Positions 1-6,522 of a stretch of 12,955 nt of DNA are shown here, piece by piece. Made by a program: the position numbers and the translations under genes. The stretch is from CAYFMH01 sp964344775 (GTDB taxonomy: Bacteria > Patescibacteriota > Gracilibacteria > UBA4473). Under the pieces are notes generated by a model. It ran no database searches, was not told the origin of the DNA, and saw nothing but the letters and a program-made list of their open reading frames with translations. The stretch is from contig CAYFOO010000040.1 in assembly GCA_964344775.1 (NCBI GenBank), positions 1 through 12,955 of the forward strand, written 5' to 3'. Within the stretch, counting starts at the first letter, position 1; each line of letters opens with the position of its first letter.

Positions 1-23
1 CAGCTAAAATCCTTACACACTCG

Positions 24-1025
24 CTATAAACGACTTTCACAGAGTTTCCTTAACACAAAAGCTTCTTCTAAATGTTTTTTTAGTGTTCGATAGGTGTTAC
101 AAAAATATATTTTTGATCGAAGTACTTGAAGTGATTTTCTAAATTCTCGGAATCGGTAGGTAGTAAACTCCGGGAATGTTTTTTCCAATCCCCAAAATGA
201 CAACATTCCTACTGTATAACTCAAAAAAAGTTGAATATTTTGATCAATTTCAGTTCCAATAAGAGAAATAATCTCGAAAAACAAACCTCCTCCTACGATT
301 ACCAAAGAAAAAATGATAGAAAAACGAAGAATTTTTAGAAATACATAAGAAAATTGAAAAAATCGATGATGATGAATGGCATAATAAAAACAAAGTGCCA
401 TAGGGATTATTATCAGAAAAGCAGCTTGTTGTAAAAGCTTGATTCCAAACATATGCAAAAAAAGAATTATAAAATAGCCAAAAATACAAGAAGGAATAGC
501 TACCCAAAAAGCGTATGTAAATTTCTTTTTATTTATTCCCTGTAATTTTATGCTTTTTCTAATTCCCAAGAGAAAAATTGCTACAAGCCCCAAAGTAATA
601 CTTACTGAATACAACTGATACAATGAACCATGTACTGCTTCTGGGCCATCAAGTGTCATTATTTCTTCTGCAGCTACAAAAGGAGTAAAAAGGGTCAAAA
701 AAAACAACAAGACATAATAGAAAATAAAAGTGTTTTCTATCCATTTTTTAAAAGAAGGTTCTTTTTTGGGGAAATAATAGAAAAACAATACCAAACCTAA
801 AGAAACAAAAATTCCCGAAGAATAATTTATTCTTCCCCAAAAAGTGAGCCAGTCTCCTGTGTCTACGAAGAAATAAACATAGAGAGTCGTTGTCCACAGA
901 AAAATTCCAAATAAAAAGGTAGAAAAAGCTTGATGAATAGGAGATTTTGGATCTTCAAAACTGACCGAAACAAAAAGAACAAAATATATAAAAGCGGCAA
1001 AACAATATAAGAAAAATAGAAACAT
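24..1025 (-). CDS. 7TM-type membrane sensor protein without kinase domain
   Basis: Polytopic membrane protein of 333 residues. Hydrophobic segments lie at about 3-22, 34-54, 69-86, 99-118, 138-156, 172-195, 200-217, 232-256 and 264-281. The first seven, with the FWGRINYSSG stretch (63-72) before segment 3, the Pro at 86 after it, and the YAIHHHRFF end (215-223), resemble the N-terminal 7TM region of histidine kinases (HisKA_7TM). The tail 290-333 is charged and helical, like the linker that normally leads to a GAF or kinase domain, but a TAG stop ends the protein there. Either it is a stand-alone sensor or a sensor gene broken near the window edge; the 23 bases beyond the stop cannot decide. 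The start is the first in-frame ATG and has no Shine-Dalgarno site. It follows the 1080-2165 gene by 54 bases on the same strand, so the two may be co-transcribed. The family call is by pattern only. Confidence 0.6.
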   Translation of the reverse strand: MFLFFLYCFAAFIYFVLFVSVSFEDPKSPIHQAFSTFLFGIFLWTTTLYVYFFVDTGDWLTFWGRINYSSGIFVSLGLVLFFYYFPKKEPSFKKWIENTFIFYYVLLFFLTLFTPFVAAEEIMTLDGPEAVHGSLYQLYSVSITLGLVAIFLLGIRKSIKLQGINKKKFTYAFWVAIPSCIFGYFIILFLHMFGIKLLQQAAFLIIIPMALCFYYAIHHHRFFQFSYVFLKILRFSIIFSLVIVGGGLFFEIISLIGTEIDQNIQLFLSYTVGMLSFWGLEKTFPEFTTYRFREFRKSLQVLRSKIYFCNTYRTLKKHLEEAFVLRKLCESRL

Positions 1026-1079
1026 TTATTTAGTAAAAAAGACTTTTTGATTTTAAAAAAATAATAACGAATAAACAAT

Positions 1080-2165
1080 TTATTTTCTAATCTCTTTCAG
1101 AATTTTTTTTATTTCTTTGCTTCGCCTAGCATAAAAAGGTCTTGCTCCGTCAGAAAATTCTCTAGCTAATCGAGCATTGGGAACTTCTAAAATAACTCTG
1201 TCATCATCGTCTACAGTACATACTTCCCGACAACCTCCTGCTCGAAGCAAAACATAAGAATTTAAACCTCTATGTGTGGTTAAAAAAGTCGGCAAATTCT
1301 TTGTTTTATCAGGCAAATTATCAAAAAAGGTTCCCGTTAGTACAAAAGGATTATCAATATTGCCATCACGCACGGGGAATATCTCTCCTACTTCAGCTAT
1401 GTAGGAAATAGTAGTTTTTGCCTCTAATTCTAAACTGCTTCTTTTTTTTAACTGCCTCATCATCACATCAAAATCAAGGGAAGAGTATTGATAAGATTTT
1501 TCCCATTTTTCTTTCCACAGGTCCTGCAAAGAGGTTGCCCAACCATACCCAAATCCATGTGGTATACATTCTGAATCTATTAAAAATGAACCGAAACTAT
1601 TATCTCTTTCAAATATTTGCCTTATTTCTTGGGATGTTTTATCAGAATCATAAAAAAGTTCCATTTCTTCGCCACAATCATCACATTCTGAATTATCATT
1701 CTCTATTTTTTCTTGTTTTTCTAATTCAGCTAAAAACATGTATTCAGAGACCTGAAATACATCTTCTACTGATCTTTTATTACCACAACCTCTACATTTC
1801 AAATATTCTCCCCAACTACTTCGGTCTACAGGTTCTCCATGACCAAAGATGTCTCGATACACCTCTGCCACTTGATCAAGAAAGATACCGCTTTGAATCT
1901 TTCTTTGATCTTCCATTACTCCAATATGTAATTCTCCAATATCCTTGGATTGCAAGCCAGATCGAACTATCCGTATCCCATTTTCTTCCCATAACTTCTC
2001 AGCCAGAAGTTCTTGAGGCGTTTTTGCTTGAGACAAGACCAATGGTATATGTGCCCGAGTTCTAGTCTGAAAGGTTTGAGAAAGAACAGGCTGGGGAGGA
2101 ATTAAAAAAGGAGACACTTTTTCCCCCTCCTTTTCTTTTTGTTTGTGTTTTTGTATTTGTTCCAT
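1080..2165 (-). CDS. Hypothetical protein with two CxxC pairs, possibly acetyltransferase-like
   Basis: Soluble 361-residue protein that I do not recognise. Visible features: a Lys/Glu-rich N-terminus (residues 3-16), and two CxxC knuckles at C124/C127 (CRGC) and C161/C164 (CDDC), 33 residues apart, as in a zinc ribbon inserted into another fold. The rest vaguely follows a GNAT acetyltransferase order: a helix near 94-108 (LDQVAEVYRDIF), a strand and turn at 192-210 ending GFGYGWA, a strand at 274-281, and a late segment around 295-325 with a THRGLNSYVLLRAGG stretch where GNAT proteins often have a comparable helix-turn. The usual acetyl-CoA loop (R/QxxGxG/A) is not evident, so the acetyltransferase idea is weak. 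No signal peptide is seen. The ATG at 2165 is preceded by A/T-rich sequence without a Shine-Dalgarno site and by a perfect inverted repeat (2172-2192). Confidence 0.7.
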   Translation of the reverse strand: MEQIQKHKQKEKEGEKVSPFLIPPQPVLSQTFQTRTRAHIPLVLSQAKTPQELLAEKLWEENGIRIVRSGLQSKDIGELHIGVMEDQRKIQSGIFLDQVAEVYRDIFGHGEPVDRSSWGEYLKCRGCGNKRSVEDVFQVSEYMFLAELEKQEKIENDNSECDDCGEEMELFYDSDKTSQEIRQIFERDNSFGSFLIDSECIPHGFGYGWATSLQDLWKEKWEKSYQYSSLDFDVMMRQLKKRSSLELEAKTTISYIAEVGEIFPVRDGNIDNPFVLTGTFFDNLPDKTKNLPTFLTTHRGLNSYVLLRAGGCREVCTVDDDDRVILEVPNARLAREFSDGARPFYARRSKEIKKILKEIRK

Positions 2166-2312
2166 TTTTGAAATAAGAAATTTTTTCTTATTCCACAGTT
2201 TGCTTCATTAAAAAATCATTAAATTTTTCTACCCCTTCTTTTTTTTGGCTTTTAATCGCGATTTAATTAAGTTGTTTTAAAATAAAGAATATTGTTTATT
2301 TAATTTTTAAGG
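2166..2312. promoter_or_regulatory. Divergent intergenic region with palindromes
   Basis: This stretch separates two divergent genes (minus at 1080-2165, plus at 2313-2744) and should hold both promoters. It contains a perfect 9-base inverted repeat with a 3-base spacer at 2172-2192 (AATAAGAAA / TTTCTTATT), ending 6 bases from the minus-strand ATG. It also contains a 10-base palindrome AATCGCGATT at 2254-2263, followed by TTAATTAA. I could not pick convincing -35/-10 pairs. The palindromes are candidate operators by inference only. Confidence 0.3.
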
Positions 2313-2744
2313 ATGAAAAATCATTCAAAAAGTTCGATCCTCATGGACGAGTTAAATACTCATCGCGAAGTCCTCGAAAATGTCGGTATAAAAGTCGCTG
2401 AAATCGATTCTGAAAGAAAAGTGGTCCAACTCTCCCCTCCTCTGCAGATGTTATTTTTTGGTGAAGAGGCGATAGACAAAAAAAAATGTTTTTCTGCCTT
2501 CGGAGAAAGTTGTGAATGTACACAGTGTCCACTCAAGGACGGTGAACTTAGAAAAAAAAGAATTGAACGAAAAGGGCGGTATTTTGAATATACGGTTTTT
2601 CCCGTTGTAGATAATGAAGGCAAAGTGCAACTCGCTTTTGCGACTTTTGTTGAAATTACTGATCGGGTGATGATGGAAAAAGAACTCGAAAAATGTAGCC
2701 AGGAATTAAAAAAAGAAAGGGGAAAAAAGAAAAAAAATCATTAA
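2313..2744 (+). CDS. Stand-alone PAS domain protein with Cys cluster
   Basis: A 143-residue cytoplasmic protein made of one PAS domain (about 13-120) and a Lys/Glu-rich helical tail (120-143). The C-terminal PAS strands are clear: RYFEYTVFPVVDNEGKVQ (89-106) and the typical ending FATFVEITDR (109-118). Between the helical part and the last strands sit C59, C67, C69 and C72, giving C-x7-C-x-C-x2-CP. This resembles the PCxxCP variant found in PAS domains of some anaerobe sensor kinases and could bind a metal or Fe-S centre or react to redox; that is inference. There is no kinase, receiver or DNA-binding output, so it would have to act on a partner, possibly the adjacent kinases. The ATG at 2313 touches an AAGG and has no spaced Shine-Dalgarno site; M11 (2343) is the alternative start. 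It converges with the kinase gene at 2854-3957. Confidence 0.8.
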   Translation: MKNHSKSSILMDELNTHREVLENVGIKVAEIDSERKVVQLSPPLQMLFFGEEAIDKKKCFSAFGESCECTQCPLKDGELRKKRIERKGRYFEYTVFPVVDNEGKVQLAFATFVEITDRVMMEKELEKCSQELKKERGKKKKNH

Positions 2745-2754
2745 ATTTTTTACG

Positions 2755-2786
2755 AAAAGAAAACCCCTCCCCAACTAGGAAAGAGG
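2755..2786 (-). terminator. Rho-independent terminator of the 2854-3957 gene
   Basis: Read on the minus strand, CCTCTTTCC pairs with GGGGAGGGG across the loop TAGTT (9 pairs including G-U wobbles; plus-strand arms 2764-2772 and 2778-2786). TTTTCTTTT follows (plus 2755-2763). It lies about 70 bases past the stop of the minus-strand kinase gene. On the plus strand the wobbles become mismatches, so it should act mainly on the minus strand. The plus-strand T run at 2790-2796 might help end the PAS gene, but I see no good stem for it. Confidence 0.55.
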
Positions 2787-2806
2787 CTCTTTTTTTAGAA
2801 GGCTTC

Positions 2807-2828
2807 AGCGAGAACATTCTGTTCCGCT
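2807..2828 (-). other. 3'-UTR hairpin with AACA-GAA-TGTT apex
   Basis: On the minus strand, AGCG-GAACA, loop GAA, TGTTC-(T)-CGCT: 9 pairs with one bulged base, 26 bases past the stop of the kinase gene at 2854-3957 and just before its terminator. A structurally matching hairpin with the same apex follows the paralogous gene (4177-4195). Its function is unknown; mRNA stability or a residue of the duplication are possibilities. Confidence 0.4.
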
Positions 2829-2853
2829 TTCTGCACGAGGTTCGGCGTTTTTT

Positions 2854-3957
2854 TTAGAGTTTTTTAGGGCTAGTTCCCGGAATTGGAAAGGCAAAAGTAA
2901 AGGTTGATCCTTGTCCCACCTCACTCTCTACCTGCAATTCAGCTCCACAGAGACGAACCGCTAGAGCCGCGATAGGGAGACTCATGCCTGCCCCTTTGGC
3001 ACCAGCGACAGGCATTTGGAATATTTCGTAGAATGGGTCGAAGAGGTGCTCCAAATGAGCACCATCAATTCCTGGACCATTATCAGAGACAACGAAAAAG
3101 AAGGTCCCATTGTCCTGATAAAGCAACACCCTTACCGATCCATTAGCCCGACTGTAGTGGACGGCGTTTTCGAGTACTGCCCAAAAAGCTGTGTGCACCA
3201 GAATTTCGTCTCCATTCACGATGAATCCATCCTCTTCAGAAGGAACCTGGATGTCTACCGAAATACCGGCCTCATTTGCAAGGGGCTGTAGACGAGGCAA
3301 AAGATCATTGACCATCTGGGCCAGATTAACCTGTCCACATGCCGGGCCTCGCTCCTTGAGATCCCGCAAAAAACTTCCCTGCTCGACCAATCGAACCAAT
3401 CGAGCCGTCCCCAAGGATATCATGTCTACGGATGCCTTGATTCCCGACTTATCCTCTTTCCTTTCAAGAGCTAACTGTAGGAGCTCCACTCCTCCCTGAA
3501 TTGCGTTGGCATCGGTGCGCAGATGATGTTGAATCCATCGCCAGTTTGCGTCACGGTAGTGATCGATTTCTTCGGCAAACCGCAATTGTAGGAGGCGAGC
3601 CACCTTTGCTCGTAAAATCTCTCCTCGGAAATTGGATTTTTCAATGTAGTCCAATGCCCCCAGGTTCAATCCCTGTACTTTTGCTTCCGGCATTTCCTTG
3701 GCCGAGAGCACGATTACTTTGGTGAATTTCAGGGTTTCATCTACTTGTATCGCCTGCAAAACCCCAAATCCGTCCAGCTTTGGCATCATAACGTCGAGAA
3801 TGACCAAATCCGGAGTAGATTCTCGTATGACGGTCAAACCTTCTTCGCCATCTCTGGCAAAAGAAAGACGGTAGCCTTCCTCTTCAAGAGCGTCCTGAAT
3901 GACTTCCCGAATAGTCGGATCGTCATCCACGATCAGGATGATGTTATGCGGTTTCAT
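2854..3957 (-). CDS. REC-HisKA-HATPase response regulator/histidine kinase
   Basis: Soluble 367-residue kinase with an N-terminal receiver. REC (about 6-125) has acidic D11-D13, phosphoacceptor D55 (ILDVMMP), S85 and K107, so it looks functional. The DHp helix (about 130-195) keeps the phosphoacceptor H144 in QHHLRTD, although the usual Pro after LRT is Asp. The HATPase domain (about 245-360) has the N-box N263 (VLENAVHYS), the G1 box DNGPGI (292-297), an F-box-like LFDPF (305-309) and a Gly-rich G2 segment around 319-324. There is no membrane segment, so it probably senses through partners or receives phosphate on REC. Shine-Dalgarno GGAGG lies 7 bases upstream of ATG 3957. It is a tandem paralogue of 4236-5378, which lies upstream behind a terminator, so this gene probably has its own promoter. 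The substrate and output partner are not evident; the HD-GYP protein at 9131-10261 is the best candidate. Confidence 0.93.
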   Translation of the reverse strand: MKPHNIILIVDDDPTIREVIQDALEEEGYRLSFARDGEEGLTVIRESTPDLVILDVMMPKLDGFGVLQAIQVDETLKFTKVIVLSAKEMPEAKVQGLNLGALDYIEKSNFRGEILRAKVARLLQLRFAEEIDHYRDANWRWIQHHLRTDANAIQGGVELLQLALERKEDKSGIKASVDMISLGTARLVRLVEQGSFLRDLKERGPACGQVNLAQMVNDLLPRLQPLANEAGISVDIQVPSEEDGFIVNGDEILVHTAFWAVLENAVHYSRANGSVRVLLYQDNGTFFFVVSDNGPGIDGAHLEHLFDPFYEIFQMPVAGAKGAGMSLPIAALAVRLCGAELQVESEVGQGSTFTFAFPIPGTSPKKL

Positions 3958-4019
3958 TTGGGCCCTCCACTTGGTTTCGTCGTTATTTCTAAAAAAAAAT
4001 AATGTTTCTTAAATGCCGA

Positions 4020-4025
4020 ACTATA
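4020..4025 (-). promoter_or_regulatory. Candidate -10 box for the 2854-3957 gene
   Basis: Minus-strand TATAGT (5 of 6 to TATAAT), 62 bases upstream of the ATG at 3957. No good -35 is visible at the usual distance, and a long inverted repeat lies immediately upstream, so the promoter may need an activator. Weak evidence. Confidence 0.3.
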
Positions 4026-4032
4026 AAAGAAC

Positions 4033-4077
4033 TTTCCGAAATAACCTTGGAATAAGATAGACAAGTTATTGCGGAAA
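4033..4077. promoter_or_regulatory. Long imperfect inverted repeat, possible operator
   Basis: Arm 1 (4034-4049) is TTCCGAAATAACCTTG and arm 2 (4062-4076) is CAAGTTATTGCGGAA. The reverse complement of arm 2 is TTCCGCAATAACTTG, so the arms differ by one substitution and one extra base. The outer T4033-A4077 also pairs, and the spacer is 12 bases. It sits between the terminator of the upstream operon and the candidate -10 of the downstream gene. No U tract follows on either strand, so an operator or mRNA structure is more likely than a terminator. Confidence 0.45.
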
Positions 4078-4120
4078 ATGAATTTTGTAAAAAAAATGAT
4101 TAAAATAAGGTGAAATTATT

Positions 4121-4157
4121 AAAGAAAAAGCCTCCTTTTCAAAAATGAAAAGAAGAC
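4121..4157 (-). terminator. Terminator of the 4236-10376 operon
   Basis: Minus-strand hairpin with arms at plus 4147-4157 and 4130-4140 (11 positions, two mismatches; core CTTTTC/GAAAAG) and a 6-base loop, followed by TTTTTCTTT (plus 4121-4129). It lies about 80 bases past the stop of the REC-HK paralogue and would separate that operon from the gene at 2854-3957. Confidence 0.5.
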
Positions 4158-4176
4158 CTTCTTTAGTTAGTCAGTA

Positions 4177-4195
4177 GTGAAACATTCTGTTGCAC
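4177..4195 (-). other. 3'-UTR hairpin matching the one at 2807-2828
   Basis: On the minus strand, GTG-C-AACA, loop GAA, TGTT-T-CAC: seven pairs with one internal mismatch. The apex AACAGAATGTT is identical to that of the hairpin after the paralogous gene, while the basal pairs differ but still pair. Both hairpins follow an A8 tract and precede a terminator. Confidence 0.4.
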
Positions 4196-4235
4196 CAATG
4201 ACATGCAAATTTCGACTTTCTTTTTTTTGGGAAGG

Positions 4236-5378
4236 TTATTGAGCAGCCACCAAAACATCGCTCTTCTCCAGGATTGGGAAGGCGAACTGAAAAATCGTCT
4301 GCCCCTCCTGACGTTCATGAGTAATAATTCCGCCGCAGAGTCGGGTGATGAGCGAAGCCATCGGTAACCCCATCCTCAACCCTTGCGGCCCTCCCTGAAA
4401 TCCCACTCGTAGATCAATCGGTTGGAAAAGATGAGGAATCAGCTCCGGAAAAACCCCCGGACCATTGTCGACCACCGAAATCACAACCTGATTGGTTTCC
4501 CGTTTCAACTGCAACTTCACCAGACCTCCGGCCTCGGTGTACATCACAGCGTTGTCGAGAACCGACATGATGGCGTAGGACAAAAGTGCCGCTTCTCCGG
4601 AAATGAAAAAAGTCGTCGGTCCGGCTTCGGGGATTTGGACAACAAATTCCCGTCCAGGTTTCCCCAAAGCATCAAAGGAGACTTCTTCCCCCAGCCCATC
4701 AATCCGTACCTGAACTTCCGGAACAAGTTTCAGAAGTAGTTGCTTCAGATCTACAGTTCCCAATTCCAATGTTTCAGTAGAAAGAATTGTCAGAAGCTCC
4801 ACTTCATGTACCAGCCGATCCAACCCCTTTGCCGCCTCAGTAATGAGATTGAGTGCCGAATTGCCGGCATTGCCACTTTCTTCTATTTCACCTGCCATTT
4901 CTGACATGGTTTCGCTAGTTTGAAGTAGCATACCATTCAGATTATCGACTCCCTGACGTAGGAAGCTCACTGTTCCTTGCTGATGCATGGCGATTTCTTC
5001 GGCAAATCGCATTTGTAAGAGACGAGTCACTTTTTCGCGAAGGACATCTCCACGGAAGGCCGACTTCACGATGTAGTCAAGAGCTCCCAACTGGTAACCT
5101 TCCAATTGAGCTTCCGTCATCGCTTTGGCCGAGAGGATGATCGCCTTGGTAAATTGCAGACGGGGGTCCTCCCGGATCGCTTGCAAAACCCCAAATCCGT
5201 CCACTTTCGGCATCATGATATCGACGATGGCCAGATCAGGTTGATGAGTCCGGATAGAATGGAGGCCTGCTTCCCCGTCAGAAGCAAAGAAAAGCTGGTA
5301 TCCCCCTTCTTCCAGGGCATCCTGAATTACTTCTCGCAGGTCAGGATCATCGTCAATAATAAGGACCTTGTAGGTCAT
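4236..5378 (-). CDS. REC-HK paralogue lacking the phosphoacceptor His (pseudokinase-like)
   Basis: Soluble 380-residue protein with the same layout as the gene at 2854-3957. REC (about 4-123) keeps D9-D11, D53 (VDIMMP), S83 and K105 and is about two-thirds identical to the paralogue's REC without gaps (86 of 125 by hand count). The DHp region (about 128-210) is unrelated in sequence: the H144 of the paralogue aligns with Q142 and no H-E/D-x-R motif is present. The ATP-binding domain is nevertheless kept, with the N-box N276 (VLDNAVMYT), G1 DNGPGV (304-309) and G2 around 329-337 (GGPQGLRMG). It may bind ATP and act as a phosphatase, a scaffold, or trans-kinase of another receiver, rather than autophosphorylate. 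Shine-Dalgarno AAGGAG lies 7 bases before the ATG. It starts 31 bases after the REC-HisKA gene at 5410-6522, in the same operon, and is its last gene. Confidence 0.9.
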   Translation of the reverse strand: MTYKVLIIDDDPDLREVIQDALEEGGYQLFFASDGEAGLHSIRTHQPDLAIVDIMMPKVDGFGVLQAIREDPRLQFTKAIILSAKAMTEAQLEGYQLGALDYIVKSAFRGDVLREKVTRLLQMRFAEEIAMHQQGTVSFLRQGVDNLNGMLLQTSETMSEMAGEIEESGNAGNSALNLITEAAKGLDRLVHEVELLTILSTETLELGTVDLKQLLLKLVPEVQVRIDGLGEEVSFDALGKPGREFVVQIPEAGPTTFFISGEAALLSYAIMSVLDNAVMYTEAGGLVKLQLKRETNQVVISVVDNGPGVFPELIPHLFQPIDLRVGFQGGPQGLRMGLPMASLITRLCGGIITHERQEGQTIFQFAFPILEKSDVLVAAQ

Positions 5379-5409
5379 AGGTTTTCTCCTTATTTGGCCC
5401 CGTTTCTAG

Positions 5410-6522
5410 TTACGAGGGAAGAGTGAAGGTGAAGACCACTTGGCGTTCAGGAGCATTTTCGGCCCAGATTTCGCCACCATGGTCGGTGATAATGCTCTTA
5501 CAGAGAGCCAGTCCCAGTCCGGTTCCTCCAGATCCGTTATTGGTAGCGGTGCTCTGGGTGAAGGGTTCGAAGATCTGCTCGAGTTCTCCTTCTGGAATTC
5601 CCACACCAATATTGGCAATGGAACACTCGATTCCCGTTTCCGTAGTGAAAAGATGGCACACGATCTCGCTTCCTTCGTCGGCAAACTTGATCGCGTTGCT
5701 AAACAGGTTTTGCAACACCCGTGACAATTGCGGCTCATCGCAACGAACCTGCTGTCCTACCGGTAACTCGTCCAAAATGGTAATTGCCAATTGACGGGTT
5801 TCTACAAGAGATCGAACCTCTTCTGTAATCTGCTCTACCAATTCTCGAAAAACTGTTTGAGAAAAATGGTATTGCAAACTCCCATCTTCGACCCTGCTGA
5901 GATCTAGTACATTGCTGATGGTGGTACTGAGCCGTTCTTCACTCGCCAGCAGACGTCCCAGTTTTTTCAAAATAAGAGCCCGATCACCTCCTTCTTGTAC
6001 CATTTTGATGACTGTTTCTGTGTAGCCCCGGATCGCCATGATGGGCGTCCGGAGCTCGTGACTGACATTGGAGAGAAATTCGGACTTCAGCCGAAGACTT
6101 TGCTCGGCAGCTTCTTTGGCAGCTTCAGCAGCATCACGCTCCCTCCGTGTTTGGGCAGCATCCAGTACTTCGCTGATTTTTAATACTACCTCATCCTGAG
6201 ATGGCGGCTTGATGAGAAAACTCGCACCACCGGCATCGTGAAAGGCAGCAGCTAGCTTGGCGGAGTCCTTACTGGTTAACATCACAACCGGGAGATACGG
6301 CACGATTTCTTGGATCTCCTCAAAGGTTTCTAGGCCATCCATGCCAGGAAGACCGTGATCCAGGAGAATAAGATCAATCGCCTCCGGATTCTGCCGCAAT
6401 ATCTTAATGGCCTCCTCACCACTCTTTGCCAACTCGACGGCAAAACCAGCCATGACGAGATTTAGTTCGAGAATATTTCGCGTACTCTCATGATCTTCAA
6501 CCACCAATATCGTCGTTGTCAT
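5410..6522 (-). CDS. REC-HisKA-HATPase histidine kinase
   Basis: Soluble 370-residue protein. REC (about 3-121) has E9/D10, phosphoacceptor D55 (LLDHGLPG), T83 and K105. A charged helical linker follows (122-148; Ala/Glu/Arg-rich, probably a signalling coiled coil). HisKA (about 145-212) has a canonical H-box with H155 (SHELRTP), and the HATPase domain (about 255-370) has the N-box N276 (LFSNAIKF), F-box IFEPF (317-321) and G2 SGGTGLGLAL (331-340). The G1 box is NIGVG, with N304 where most kinases have Asp; this variant occurs in other kinases and need not abolish activity. REC in front of a kinase suggests it is switched by phosphorylation from the membrane kinase at 6878-9118. The ATG overlaps the TGA of the receiver gene upstream (ATGA), with AGGAGG 9 bases before it, so translation is coupled. 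Confidence 0.94.
   Translation of the reverse strand: MTTTILVVEDHESTRNILELNLVMAGFAVELAKSGEEAIKILRQNPEAIDLILLDHGLPGMDGLETFEEIQEIVPYLPVVMLTSKDSAKLAAAFHDAGGASFLIKPPSQDEVVLKISEVLDAAQTRRERDAAEAAKEAAEQSLRLKSEFLSNVSHELRTPIMAIRGYTETVIKMVQEGGDRALILKKLGRLLASEERLSTTISNVLDLSRVEDGSLQYHFSQTVFRELVEQITEEVRSLVETRQLAITILDELPVGQQVRCDEPQLSRVLQNLFSNAIKFADEGSEIVCHLFTTETGIECSIANIGVGIPEGELEQIFEPFTQSTATNNGSGGTGLGLALCKSIITDHGGEIWAENAPERQVVFTFTLPS

Noticed and set aside
1418..2065. Long plus-strand frame opposite the CxxC protein gene
   Set aside because: It lies entirely antisense to a better-supported gene, has no ribosome site, and its product shows no domain pattern.
4983..4985. H132 of the REC-HK paralogue as a replacement phosphoacceptor
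   Set aside because: It aligns with Y134 of the sister protein, ten residues before the H-box, and lacks the following acidic-x-Arg pattern.
5611..5613. Loss of the G1 Asp (N304) in the REC-HisKA kinase as evidence of a dead kinase
   Set aside because: Asn at this position is found in other histidine kinases, and all other motifs including the H-box are canonical.
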